The notes: generated from the letters alone by a model not told the origin. A DNA stretch of 64,000 bases from JAPOXR01 sp964291445 (GCA_964291445.2 OZ219862.1:434001-498000); one strand, 5' to 3'. Numbered from the stretch's first letter, positions 26,256-35,099 are shown. Program-made: numbers and translations.

Positions 26256-27470
26256 ATGACCGGCAACACGGGAATCGTCACCGATTTCGGGAAAACCCGG
26301 AAATTCTTCCACCTGCCGCCCGGTATCACCTACCTCGACGGGAATTCGCTCGGCCCGCTGCCGGCATGCCTGGAGGAGAGATTCGGGCGCATGCTCACCG
26401 GCCAATGGGGCGACATGCTGATTGGCGGCTGGACCAGGGCCGGATGGATGGAACAGCCGGAGGTGACTGGCGACCGCATCGCCCGCCTGGTTGGCGCCCC
26501 CGCCGGCAGCATCGTGGTCGGCGATACGCTGTCGATCAAGGTCTACCAGGCGCTGGCATCAGCCTTGGCGCTCAGGCCTGACCGCAAGATCGTGCTCACC
26601 GACACCGGGAATTTTCCGTCCGACCTCTACATGGCCCAGGGCCTGCTCGATTCGCTGGACCAGGGCCATGAATTGCGGGCCGTCGACCCGGAACTGGTCA
26701 GCGAACATGTCAGTGACGAGGTGGCGGTGCTGATGCTGACCGACGTGGATTATCGCACCGCCCGCCGCCATGACATGCGGCTACTGACCGACCTCGCCCA
26801 CCAACACGGCGCGCTAACCCTGTGGGATTTGGCCCATTCTGCCGGCGCCATCGAGGTCGGGCTTAATGACACCAATGCCGATTTCGCGGTTGGCTGCACC
26901 TACAAGTTCCTCAATGGAGGCCCCGGCTCACCGGCATTCATCTACGTGTCACCTTCGATCCAGGACCAGGTGACTCCCGCCTTGCGCGGATGGCTTGGTC
27001 ACGCCTCGCCGTTCGAATTCGCTACTGCCTACCGGCCAGTGCCCGGCATCGGCAAGATGCGCGTTGGTACACCGCCCATCCTGGGCCTGTTTGCCCTCGA
27101 TGTGGCGCTGGATGTGTGGGACTTGACCACCATCGGCGATGTTGCCGCGCGATCGGCGGAACTGACCAATTCCTTCATCGACGGCGTCACGCGTGAATGT
27201 CCGGAGCTGCAACTGGCGACGCCGTCCAATCCGGAACTCCGCGGCAGCCAGGTCTCGTTCCGGCATCCGGATGGACGCGCCATCATGCAGACCCTGATTG
27301 AGGGAGGGGTCATCGGTGACTTTCGGGAGCCGGACATCATGCGGTTCGGCTTCGCCCCGCTCTACAACACCGATCAATGCGTCGAGACGGCAATTGCCAA
27401 ACTGAACGAAGCAGTCGGCTTACGTCTTCGCAAGCCCGCATGCCGCCAGACGGAGGCAGTGTCCAGCTGA
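26256..27470 (+). CDS. kynU: kynureninase (PLP-dependent)
   Basis: A 404-residue fold-type I PLP enzyme from ATG 26256. It starts with the kynureninase pattern FHLPPGITYLDGNSLGPLP. It contains GDTLSIKVYQALASAL, DYRTARRHDM and DLAHSAGAIEV. The Schiff-base lysine lies in CTYKFLNGGPGSPAF, a kynureninase hallmark. It would cleave kynurenine or 3-hydroxykynurenine to (hydroxy)anthranilate and alanine. No tryptophan dioxygenase or kynurenine formamidase gene is in the window; its neighbour is an SDR. An activity on a related beta-aroyl amino acid is therefore possible. Confidence 0.9.
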   Translation: MTGNTGIVTDFGKTRKFFHLPPGITYLDGNSLGPLPACLEERFGRMLTGQWGDMLIGGWTRAGWMEQPEVTGDRIARLVGAPAGSIVVGDTLSIKVYQALASALALRPDRKIVLTDTGNFPSDLYMAQGLLDSLDQGHELRAVDPELVSEHVSDEVAVLMLTDVDYRTARRHDMRLLTDLAHQHGALTLWDLAHSAGAIEVGLNDTNADFAVGCTYKFLNGGPGSPAFIYVSPSIQDQVTPALRGWLGHASPFEFATAYRPVPGIGKMRVGTPPILGLFALDVALDVWDLTTIGDVAARSAELTNSFIDGVTRECPELQLATPSNPELRGSQVSFRHPDGRAIMQTLIEGGVIGDFREPDIMRFGFAPLYNTDQCVETAIAKLNEAVGLRLRKPACRQTEAVSS

Positions 27471-27579
27471 TGTGGAGGTTCCCACACGGAACACAACCCG
27501 GGCCGTCAGATGCGGCCGGTTTCATGGTCCAATGTCACCGATTTTCCACGCGGCCTCACACCAGGTCGCGTCAACATGA

Positions 27580-28338
27580 TCAGACTGACAAAACCGGGGA
27601 TCGGTCGGGATTGGAGCTCGCCGGAATCTGTTGGGGGCTCGGCAGCCTGTAGGCGAGTGCGGCGGCGAAGCGGTCTTCTCCCAAATCGATGAGGCTCCAG
27701 CTGCCGGCCGGGCCTCGGGTAAATTCGAACACGCATGACCGGGCGCCATTCAACATCGCCTCGGGCACCTCAAAGCCGGATGGATCCAGAAATATTCCCG
27801 AGCCGGCCGCCTTGATGAGCGCCTCCTTCAGGCTCCAGATCCGGTAGAAGAGACGCAGCGCCTGCGCGCCCTCGGCCAGTTCCAACAAGTGACGCTCCCG
27901 GGGGCCGTAGACCATGCTGCCAATGCCGGTCATGTCGCGCCCGGGCGCACGCTCCTCGACGTCAACGCCGAGCCAGCCATGCAAGGCCGTCGCGATCAGC
28001 CCATGCCGTCCGCTGTGGCTGACATTGAAGGCCATCGCCACGCGGTTGCCATTCACCAACGCGTAGGGTTTGCCGTGCTCGCCTTGGCCGAAAACGAGTT
28101 GGCGGTTCTGACAATCCAGTTGCCCGGCAAGGATCACGCGGAGCGCGGCCCGGCAGAGAATGAAACGGCGCCGGGCGCCGATGACGACGAAACGATGACA
28201 GCGCATCCTCTCCTGGTCATCCAGGAGCGCATGCGCATGCACCTCGCGATCGGCGTCGGGCGACAAATCTACATGGAAGACGGTCACACCTTCCGATTCT
28301 TGCCACCTGCTCCACCACTGGGACATGTCCGTCGTCAT
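27580..28338 (-). CDS. 4'-phosphopantetheinyl transferase (Sfp type)
   Basis: A 252-residue Sfp/HetI-type transferase that installs the CoA-derived 4'-phosphopantetheine arm on carrier proteins. Motifs in order: an N-terminal arginine-rich block (RRRFILCRAALRVIL), FNVSHSG, Mg2+-binding GVDVEE, and FYRIWSLKEALIKAAGSG. The length is that of the Sfp group rather than the short AcpS. The start ATG at 28338 overlaps the stop of an upstream frame (ATGA). No PKS or NRPS genes are in the window. Confidence 0.92.
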   Translation of the reverse strand: MTTDMSQWWSRWQESEGVTVFHVDLSPDADREVHAHALLDDQERMRCHRFVVIGARRRFILCRAALRVILAGQLDCQNRQLVFGQGEHGKPYALVNGNRVAMAFNVSHSGRHGLIATALHGWLGVDVEERAPGRDMTGIGSMVYGPRERHLLELAEGAQALRLFYRIWSLKEALIKAAGSGIFLDPSGFEVPEAMLNGARSCVFEFTRGPAGSWSLIDLGEDRFAAALAYRLPSPQQIPASSNPDRSPVLSV

Positions 28339-28536
28339 TTTCGATGCGCTGAAGCCTGTTTGCGATCACCCGCCGTATAGGTGATGCGCCAGGACCGATC
28401 AATCTCGGCAAACGGAATGTCTCCATCGACCAGACCCGGGACCCGGCCGGCCGCCTTCTTCCTCAGGTGCAGCCACCCGACAGAGGTTCGGCACCGCGTC
28501 GCGGCAGACCCGGATTCCTGATCTGGTTCCTTGCCG

Positions 28537-28671
28537 TCAATGGCCTGGCCCCGGCTCAACGGGAATCGCCAACGGGGCAAACGGGTCCACGGGCAACCCG
28601 TGCATCTGGCATCCTGCCAGCGCAACAAGGGCCAGCAATGAGAGATTTCGTGCAGCATGCTTCCACGTCAT
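28537..28671 (-). CDS. small lipoprotein-like frame, possibly frameshifted into the PPTase gene
   Basis: A 44-residue frame from ATG 28671 with a clear lipoprotein signal: basic MTWKHAARN, hydrophobic LSLLALVAL and lipobox LAGC (Cys 21), then a short proline-rich tail. A second frame on the same strand (shifted) stays open from this region down to TGA 28335, which overlaps the PPTase ATG as ATGA. Its tail GDIPFAEIDRSWRITYTAGD looks coding. The two pieces could be one lipoprotein of about 110 residues broken by a frameshift near 28540. I do not recognise the family. An in-frame ATG at 28686 is an alternative start. Confidence 0.4.
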   Translation of the reverse strand: MTWKHAARNLSLLALVALAGCQMHGLPVDPFAPLAIPVEPGPGH

Positions 28672-28825
28672 GGCATGTTCTTTCATTCCTCGGCTTCAAA
28701 GCCGCACCCGTTCCCGCCAGGCGAATTGAATGCAGGTTGGCCACACGAGACCTGCGACCGAGGCCGATGACGGGACCGCCTGTGGTTTGGGGCCGTCGTC
28801 GTTCACCGTGCCTGTTGGCAGAATG

Positions 28826-28901
28826 TGGTGCCCCCAGAGAGACTCGAACTCCCGACCCCCTGATTACAAATCAGATGCTCTACCGGCTGAGCTATGAGGG
28901 C
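28826..28901 (-). tRNA. tRNA-Thr (anticodon TGT)
   Basis: A complete cloverleaf on the minus strand, 76 nt with encoded CCA. The acceptor pairs GCCCTCA with TGGGGGC, discriminator A. The D arm is AGCTCAGCCGGTAGAGC, the anticodon stem TCTGA/TCAGG has loop TTTGTAA with anticodon TGT, and the T arm is TCGGGAGTTCGAGTCTCTC-like. It lies about 1.4 kb before thrS, the gene for its synthetase. Confidence 0.97.
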
Positions 28902-29105
28902 AATGCGACTCCAATAGTGGGCAGCACCGCCCCGATGCAATATTCGGCATCGATTTTGTGTTGAAATGCGCCTTTTTGGCAACCGGCGGCGTCATTCATG
29001 CCGGCGATTGTCCGGGTAGGCGGCGCGGCTTCGCCCGGACGTCCTTGCATTGGCAGGCCGACTGCCGCAGATGGGGTGCAGGTTGCGGCGAGGAGCGCCG
29101 GTTCG

Positions 29106-29318
29106 TTGGAATTGCTGGTTTACGCAGGCACGTTCTGTGCAATTGCCGGGTTGGCGGGGATCCTGTCCTGCGCCTGGAAGGCGTTGGGACTCCGCAAGTC
29201 ATCCCTGTCCGATTCCGAGACCAGGGACCGGCTCAACCGGCTGCTCCCGATCAATTTCGGCTCGCTGGCAGTTGCCGCCATCGGCCTCATGCTGATCGTG
29301 GTTGGAATCCTGCTCTGA
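29106..29318 (+). CDS. small twin-helix membrane protein (hypothetical)
   Basis: About 70 residues with two hydrophobic helices (LLVYAGTFCAIAGLAGILSC and GSLAVAAIGLMLIVVGILL) flanking a basic/charged loop (LRKSSLSDSETRDRLNRLL). TTG 29106 follows a GAGGAG site about 10 nt upstream and makes the first helix start at once. An in-frame ATG at 28998 and GTG at 29076 are alternatives but add a non-hydrophobic, apparently non-coding stretch. I recall similar short membrane proteins in alphaproteobacteria, with no known function. Confidence 0.6.
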   Translation: MELLVYAGTFCAIAGLAGILSCAWKALGLRKSSLSDSETRDRLNRLLPINFGSLAVAAIGLMLIVVGILL

Positions 29319-30074
29319 TCAGGCCTCGATCGTGTCCAGGATCGACTCGATGGCCTGCTCGATCAACTCCAGGCAATCCGGGGAGGAGAAGCTGTGGTCG
29401 GCACCCCGAACCAGCAACAGCCGCGCGTCCGGGCAGCTGGCGTGGTTCAGGAGCCTGACCGCGACCGACTGATCGACATCGGCATCCTCGGTTCCCTGCA
29501 GCAGCCGCACCGGCATCGGCAACTCCAGCGGCCGGTTCAGCAGGAAATTGTCCGGCCCCTCCTCGATCAGCTTCCTGGTGATCACCATCGGCTCGTCGGA
29601 ATACTCGCTCGGCATCTCGACCCTGCCATCCTGTTCCATGACCCGGTGCTGATCGGGCGTGAGTCGGTTTAGCCTGAAATCATCGGTAAAGTCGGGGGCG
29701 GCGGCAATGCCAACCATCCCGGCGACACGTCCCGGATTCCTTGATGCCAACAACAATCCGATCCAGCCACCCATCGACGATCCGACAAGAATCTGCGGCC
29801 CCTCGGTCAGTGCGAACACCGCATCGGCCGCATCGCCGGCCCAGTCCCCGATGCACCCGTCCTCGAATCGCCCGGAGGACCGGCCGTGGCCGGTATAGTC
29901 GAAGCGCAGGAATGCCCTGCCCTGCCGGCTTGCCCATTGTCCAAGATGAAGCGCCTTGGTGCCTTCCATGTTCGAGGAAAACCCACCAAGGAACACGATG
30001 CCGGGTTCGGTCCCACCGCCCCGGCAATATGCAATCCGCCGCCCATCCCCGGGCTCGAAAAACTGCTCGGCCAT
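29319..30074 (-). CDS. alpha/beta hydrolase (thioesterase-like)
   Basis: A 251-residue hydrolase from ATG 30074, preceded by AGGAAGAGG. It has the oxyanion-region VFLGGFSSNMEGTKA, then RFDYTGHGRSSG, nucleophile elbow LVGSSMGGWIG, acid in LQGTEDADVD and His in VRGADHSFSS. The pattern resembles small ABHD10/palmitoyl-thioesterase-like or carboxylesterase proteins. The substrate is not determinable. It converges with the twin-helix protein gene, separated only by the stop codons. Confidence 0.88.
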   Translation of the reverse strand: MAEQFFEPGDGRRIAYCRGGGTEPGIVFLGGFSSNMEGTKALHLGQWASRQGRAFLRFDYTGHGRSSGRFEDGCIGDWAGDAADAVFALTEGPQILVGSSMGGWIGLLLASRNPGRVAGMVGIAAAPDFTDDFRLNRLTPDQHRVMEQDGRVEMPSEYSDEPMVITRKLIEEGPDNFLLNRPLELPMPVRLLQGTEDADVDQSVAVRLLNHASCPDARLLLVRGADHSFSSPDCLELIEQAIESILDTIEA

Positions 30075-30291
30075 CTGCCTCTTCCTGCCAGTTGCACACC
30101 AATGAGACGGTCCGTTTAAGACAGTTGGCCGGCAACGGCCAGCATCGCCCCGGCCGGGCAACTCGCACGGCCATCCTCGCCAGCGCCTGGTCGGAGCATG
30201 CCCAATTCGGAGTTGACTGCATGGGAGGGTGCGGTATTGGGGTGCTCCCCGCAACCGGGCGTTTCGTGGGCGCCAAACAGACGAGGATCGC

Positions 30292-32256
30292 ATGCCATCT
30301 CCCGTTACCCTGATTTTTCCGGACGGCAATTTCCGCCAGTATGAGTCCGGCATTACCGCCGCCGAAGTCGCATCCAGCCTGGCAATGTCGCTCGGCAAGC
30401 GCGCCATTTCCGCCGTATTCAACGACGTGCACTGGGATCTCCAATGGCCGATCGAATGCGACGGCCGGATATCGATCAACACCATGGACGACGAGCAATG
30501 GGCGCTGGAATTGGTGCGCCACGACCTGGCCCATGTCATGGCCCGGGCCGTCCAGGAATTGTGGCCGGAAACCAGGGTCACCATCGGACCGGTAATCGAA
30601 AATGGCTGGTTCTATGATTTTGACCGGGAAGAGTCGTTCACCCCCGATGATTTGGGGCTGATCGAGGAGCGAATGCGCAAGATCATCGGCCTGCGCGACC
30701 CGGTTCGCACCGAAATCTGGGCGCGGCAGCGGGCCATCGATCACTACCGGGAGCGCAACGAGCCGTACAAGGTCGAGCTTGTCGAGGCCATTCCCGAGGG
30801 CGAGCCAATCCGGATGTACTGGCATGGAGACTGGCAGGATCTGTGCCGGGGCCCGCACCTGCGTCATACCGGGCAACTTCCCGGCGATGCCTTTGCCCTG
30901 CGCAGCATATCGGGCGCTTTTTGGCGCAGCGATCCCAAGAACAGCATGCTGCAACGGATCTACGGCGTTGCATTCAGGAGGAAGGCCGACCTCAAGGGCT
31001 ACCTGCAAATGCTCGAAGAGGCCCAGCGCCGCGACCACCGGCGGATCGGTGCCGATATGGACCTGTTCCATTTCCAGGAGGAGGCACCGGGAATGGCCTT
31101 CTGGCACCCGCGCGGCTGGACGGTCTACAAGCTGCTGAAGGAGTACATGGCCAGGAAACAGGCCGAGCACGGCTATCTCGAGGTTAACACCCCGCTGGTC
31201 GTCGACCGGTCCCTGTGGGAGGCCTCGGGCCACTGGGAGAAATTCCAGGAGCACATGTTCCTGGTGCATGTCGAAATCGAGCAATCCGAGGGCGCGAGGA
31301 TCAATGCCCTCAAGCCGATGAACTGTCCGTGCCATGTCCAGATTTACAACCAGGGACAGAAGAGTTACCGGGATCTTCCGCTCCGGATCGCCGAATTCGG
31401 CTCCTGCAACCGTTTCGAACCGTCCGGCGCCCTGCACGGGCTGATGCGCGTGCGGGGGTTCGTGCAGGATGATGCACATATCTTCTGCGAGGAGACGCAG
31501 ATCGAGCGCGAGACCGCCGGGTTCATCTCGATGCTGACCGAGATCTACGCCGATCTGGGCTTTGACCAGTTCAAGGTGAAATTTGCCGACAGGCCGGAAC
31601 AGCGGGCCGGCAGCGACGAGACCTGGGAGAAGGCGGAACAGGCGCTGGTATCCGCAACCGAAGCCGCGGAGTGCGCATTTGAATTCAACCCTGGCGAGGG
31701 CGCGTTTTATGGACCCAAGTTGGAATTCGTGCTGACCGATGCCATTGGCCGGGATTGGCAATGCGGAACCCTGCAGGTCGATTTCGTCATGCCTGAACGG
31801 CTCAATGCCAGCTTCATCGGCCCGGATGGCGAAAAACACCGACCGGTCATGCTGCATCGGGCCATTCTCGGCAGCTTCGAGCGATTCATCGGCATCCTCA
31901 TCGAGAACCATGTTGGCAACCTGCCATTCTGGCTGACGCCGCGCCAGGTTGTGGTCGCCACCATCATCTCCGATGCCGACGACTACGCCAGGGAGGCCGC
32001 GGCCAGGCTCGGCCAGGCCGGAATTCGGGCAGAGGCAGATACCCGGAACGAAAAGATCAACTACAAGGTCCGTGAACACTCGCTGGGCAAGGTTCCGGTC
32101 ATTTTTGCCGTTGGCGAACGGGAGATACGTGATCGCACCGTTTCAATTCGAACCCTCGGCCAGAAAGGCATCGAGGTGTTGCCACTCGATGAGGCGGTCG
32201 CCAGGTATGTCGCACCGGCAACACCGCCTGACCTGCGGAAACCGTCCCCGGGCTGA
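30292..32256 (+). CDS. thrS: threonyl-tRNA synthetase
   Basis: A 654-residue class II synthetase from ATG 30292 after ACGAGGA. Domains: TGS (~1-65), editing/SAD domain with HDLAHVMARAV and the second editing motif around YWHGDWQDLCRGPHL, the catalytic core with zinc ligand in MNCPCHV, motif 2 FEPSGALHGLMRVRGF and motif 3 MLHRAILGSFERFIG, and the anticodon-binding domain (QVVVATIISDADDYA onward). It charges tRNA-Thr. It is upstream of infC, the conserved thrS-infC order, but the usual rpmI-rplT do not follow. Confidence 0.98.
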   Translation: MPSPVTLIFPDGNFRQYESGITAAEVASSLAMSLGKRAISAVFNDVHWDLQWPIECDGRISINTMDDEQWALELVRHDLAHVMARAVQELWPETRVTIGPVIENGWFYDFDREESFTPDDLGLIEERMRKIIGLRDPVRTEIWARQRAIDHYRERNEPYKVELVEAIPEGEPIRMYWHGDWQDLCRGPHLRHTGQLPGDAFALRSISGAFWRSDPKNSMLQRIYGVAFRRKADLKGYLQMLEEAQRRDHRRIGADMDLFHFQEEAPGMAFWHPRGWTVYKLLKEYMARKQAEHGYLEVNTPLVVDRSLWEASGHWEKFQEHMFLVHVEIEQSEGARINALKPMNCPCHVQIYNQGQKSYRDLPLRIAEFGSCNRFEPSGALHGLMRVRGFVQDDAHIFCEETQIERETAGFISMLTEIYADLGFDQFKVKFADRPEQRAGSDETWEKAEQALVSATEAAECAFEFNPGEGAFYGPKLEFVLTDAIGRDWQCGTLQVDFVMPERLNASFIGPDGEKHRPVMLHRAILGSFERFIGILIENHVGNLPFWLTPRQVVVATIISDADDYAREAAARLGQAGIRAEADTRNEKINYKVREHSLGKVPVIFAVGEREIRDRTVSIRTLGQKGIEVLPLDEAVARYVAPATPPDLRKPSPG

Positions 32257-32401
32257 CAGAAATTGCAACAGGTTGGCCCGACCGGTCACGACAGCGGTTG
32301 AACACGGCTTTCAACATCAATAATGCAGTCGCGATTGATTGCCGCACGGCTTGGCGGTAATCCCCTCCAGGTAGCTGAAACAGAACAAAGGAATCGTAGG
32401 C

Positions 32402-32944
32402 ATACCTCGAAGACCATATAACGCGCCACCAACGCGTCATACCGGGCCGCGTGCGAATGACCGCATTGCCGCACCGGAAATCCGACTGATCGGACCGGAT
32501 GGAGAAAATCTGGGGATCAGCACCCCCGAAAGAGGACTTGAATTGGCAGTTCAGGTCGGACTGGACCTCGTCGAGATCTCTCCGACGGCGGATCCCCCGG
32601 TCTGCAAGGTCATGGATCTGGGCAAGTTCAAATATGCCCAGCAGAAGCGGGACTCGGAATCTCGCAAGAAGCAGAAGACAATCGAGGTCAAGGAGGTCAA
32701 GTTCCGCCCGAACACCGACCGCCATGACTACGCCGTCAAGCTCAGAAACGTCGAGCGCTTTCTGGGAAATGGCGACAAGGTCAAGGTGACCATGCGCTTT
32801 CGGGGCCGCGAGATGGCCCACCAGGAACTGGGGCAGAATCTTCTCGAGCGCGTTGCAGAGGACATCAACCTTGTTGGCAAGGTCGAGGAATTGCCCAAGC
32901 TCGACGGTCGGCAGATGTACATGATGATTGCTCCGGCCAAGTAG
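32402..32944 (+). CDS. infC: translation initiation factor IF-3 (non-standard start codon)
   Basis: A 180-residue IF-3. No ATG, GTG or TTG occurs in frame before 32543, which is inside the N-terminal domain, yet the conserved NAPPTRHTGPRANDRI and EIRLIGPDGENLGISTPE are encoded upstream of it. I place the start at ATA 32402: an AAAGGA site ends 9 nt before it, and PRRPYNAPP then matches the usual IF-3 N-terminus. AUC 32393 and CUG 32375 are alternatives. A rare start is the known basis of IF-3 autoregulation, because IF-3 rejects non-standard codons. C-terminal domain blocks include VKEVKFRPNTDRHDY and RFRGREMAHQELG. Confidence 0.95.
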   Translation: MPRRPYNAPPTRHTGPRANDRIAAPEIRLIGPDGENLGISTPERGLELAVQVGLDLVEISPTADPPVCKVMDLGKFKYAQQKRDSESRKKQKTIEVKEVKFRPNTDRHDYAVKLRNVERFLGNGDKVKVTMRFRGREMAHQELGQNLLERVAEDINLVGKVEELPKLDGRQMYMMIAPAK

Positions 32945-33058
32945 CCGTCAGACTCCCAGAATTGGCAGGTATCGACTCACGGCCCGCCGTTTCGACATGG
33001 GCAAGATCTGCCACCCGGAGACCCTCCCGGGGCTCGCGGTTCCCGAGGAGTCGTCAGA

Positions 33059-34234
33059 TTGCATGAAATCCTGATTTGTGCAGCCCAGCGCACTCCGATC
33101 GGTGCCTTCGGCGGGGTATTGTCGAAGATGTCCGCCCCCGAGCTCGGTGCGATCGTCATTCGATCGGCGATGTCGACCCTCGATGACGAACCGCCACCCG
33201 TCGACGAGGTCGTGTTTGGTTGCGTATTGCCGGCCGGGTTGGGTCAGGCGCCGGCCAGGCAGGCTGGCAAGGCTGGCGGTCTCCCCGATTCGGTGCCGGC
33301 AACCACGGTCAACAAGATGTGCGGCTCCGGCATGAAGGCGGTCATGCTTGCCCATGACCAGCTGGCCAGCGGCCAGGCGGAAATGATGATCGCCGGCGGC
33401 ATGGAAAGCATGTCCAACGCGCCATACCTGCTGCCGAGACTGCGAACCGGCAATCGCCTGGGCGATGCACCGGCAGTGGATCACATGTTCATCGACGGCC
33501 TCGAGGATGCATACGAGACCGGCAGGTTGATGGGAGAGTTTGCCGAGGATTGCGCCGAAGCCTTTGGCTTCACCCGGGAAGACCAGGATCGATTTGCCAT
33601 CCGGTCGCTGGAGCGAGCAACGGCAGCACAGCAATCCGGCAGGTTTGCCGGCGAGATAGCCCCGATCACTCCTGGCAATAAACGGTCCGGGACGGTGACC
33701 CAGGATGAGCAGCCGCTGGTTGCCGACAAGCGCCGCATTCCCATGCTCCGGCCGGTATTCCGCAAAGATGGCAGCGTGACGGCAGCCAACTCGTCATCGA
33801 TTTCAGACGGGGCGGCGGCACTGGTGCTGGCCAGCGCTGATCGTGCTGCGGCGGCCGGCCTGAACGGACGAGCCCGCATCGTCGGACATGCCAGCGCTGC
33901 CCAGCGCCCTGCCCTCTTCACAACCGCCCCGTCCCTTGCCGCCAGCAAATTGCTTGCCCGGATCGGCTGGAGCGCGGGGGAGGTTGACCTCTGGGAGGTC
34001 AACGAGGCCTTCGCGGTGGTGGCAATGGCGTTTGCCCGGCAGATGGACATTGCAGAGGAGCGCATGAACATCAATGGCGGCGCTTGCGCGCTCGGCCATC
34101 CCATCGGCGCATCCGGCGCCCGAATACTGGTCACCCTGCTGCACGCATTGGAGGCCGAAGGCCTCCGCCGCGGCATTGCCGCGATTTGCATAGGCGGCGG
34201 AGAAGCCACGGCGGTGGCAATAGAAAGGCCTTGA
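33059..34234 (+). CDS. acetyl-CoA C-acetyltransferase (thiolase)
   Basis: A 391-residue thiolase from TTG 33059, preceded by a GAGGAG site. Catalytic residues are visible: Cys88 in NKMCGSGMKAVM, His in GGACALGHPIGASGAR, and the second Cys in AICIGGGEATAV. NEAFAVVAMAFA is also a family block. It catalyses acyl-CoA plus acetyl-CoA condensation or thiolysis. Length and motif details favour the biosynthetic acetoacetyl-CoA type, but degradative use is possible. It appears to be a separate unit after infC. Confidence 0.95.
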   Translation: MHEILICAAQRTPIGAFGGVLSKMSAPELGAIVIRSAMSTLDDEPPPVDEVVFGCVLPAGLGQAPARQAGKAGGLPDSVPATTVNKMCGSGMKAVMLAHDQLASGQAEMMIAGGMESMSNAPYLLPRLRTGNRLGDAPAVDHMFIDGLEDAYETGRLMGEFAEDCAEAFGFTREDQDRFAIRSLERATAAQQSGRFAGEIAPITPGNKRSGTVTQDEQPLVADKRRIPMLRPVFRKDGSVTAANSSSISDGAAALVLASADRAAAAGLNGRARIVGHASAAQRPALFTTAPSLAASKLLARIGWSAGEVDLWEVNEAFAVVAMAFARQMDIAEERMNINGGACALGHPIGASGARILVTLLHALEAEGLRRGIAAICIGGGEATAVAIERP

Positions 34235-34341
34235 CCGACGCAACTGCTGACAAGGATCAGCACTTGAATCTTGAATTGCAGAACGACAAACAGGGGGAAG
34301 TCCGGCAACTACCTGGAGACAGGGACGCGGGGAGGCATGGC

Positions 34342-34662
34342 ATGGACAGCATTGACGAAACACGCTGGAAACAGCGCCTGTCCAGTTTCGGCAAGGCCCT
34401 TGCACAACTCAACGAAGCTTGCGTGCAGGATTCCTATTCGAACCTCGAGCGCGCCGGCTTAGTCAAGACGTTCGAGCTGTCCTGGAAGGTGCTGAAGGAT
34501 CTCCTGTCCCATGAAGGTTTTGTGGAAAAATCTCCCCGCCCGGCCATCCGCAAAAGCCTTGAAGTCGAATATGTCGACGACCATGACTGCGAAATTCTCC
34601 TGGAAGCACTGGAATGGCGCAGCATCTTGAGCCATGTCTATCGGGAAAGCGCCGCCCACTAG
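34342..34662 (+). CDS. HepT-like HEPN toxin/nucleotidyltransferase-partner, ended early by TAG
   Basis: A 106-residue HI0074/HEPN-family protein from ATG 34342 (GGGGAGG site). The helical core FGKALAQLNEACVQDS and LVKTFELSWKVLKDLL leads to RSILSHVY, the RX4HXY ribonuclease motif (R93, H98, Y100). A TAG at 34660 stops the frame six residues after the motif. The same frame continues for 39 more sense codons (AEALIKDRYHPVLVRLHTTL...) to TAA 34782. With them the protein would be about 146 residues, the usual family length, so this is probably a nonsense mutation. The partner MntA-like gene follows. Confidence 0.75.
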   Translation: MDSIDETRWKQRLSSFGKALAQLNEACVQDSYSNLERAGLVKTFELSWKVLKDLLSHEGFVEKSPRPAIRKSLEVEYVDDHDCEILLEALEWRSILSHVYRESAAH

Positions 34663-34742
34663 GCGGAAGCGCTGATCAAGGATCGCTACCATCCGGTTCT
34701 CGTGCGGTTGCACACGACGCTGAACATGAAGGCAATCCGATA

Positions 34743-35099
34743 TTGGATGGTCTCAAGGACGCGCACCGAGACGCTATCGTAAACGTGCTCCGCTCCAACG
34801 AGCGCGTGGAAGAGGCGGTGTTGTTCGGATCGCGTGCGAAGGAAATCTTCACCCGGGGTTCGGATGTGGACATCGTATTGTTCGGGGAATTATTGACGGT
34901 GGTAGACCGTGCCCGCCTGGCCGCGGCAATGGAGGAAATGACCGTTCCGCAGCGGGTCGACCTGCTATTGCACGACGAGATCGAAGACGCGTCCTTGCGC
35001 GAGCATGTAAGGCAAGACGGAATCGAACTCTATGAACGGCAAGGGCAGGCACCGGATACCCGTCTTCCTGCGTCAAAAAGTTCCCAGGGGAAGATTTAG
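34743..35099 (+). CDS. MntA-like minimal nucleotidyltransferase (antitoxin)
   Basis: A 118-residue protein from TTG 34743 (GAAGG upstream). It holds GSRAKEIFTRGSDVDI, matching GSX10DXD of MNT-type nucleotidyltransferases (G29-S30, D41, D43), and a third acidic residue probably in RVDLLLHDEI. In HepT/MntA modules the MNT protein AMPylates the HEPN toxin near its RX4HXY motif and silences it. Here the two genes overlap if the HEPN amber codon is ignored (34743 versus 34782), the typical coupled layout. If the toxin is dead the antitoxin may be a relic, but its own frame is intact. Confidence 0.75.
   Translation: MDGLKDAHRDAIVNVLRSNERVEEAVLFGSRAKEIFTRGSDVDIVLFGELLTVVDRARLAAAMEEMTVPQRVDLLLHDEIEDASLREHVRQDGIELYERQGQAPDTRLPASKSSQGKI

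Noticed and set aside
25421..26329. 302-codon minus-strand frame opposite the SDR gene
   Set aside because: The plus strand has TGGGTGIG, NAG and YxxxK; the antisense frame has none of these features.
29680..32079. 799-codon minus-strand frame opposite thrS
   Set aside because: It covers the thrS coding sequence, which has all synthetase motifs. The antisense translation shows no domain.
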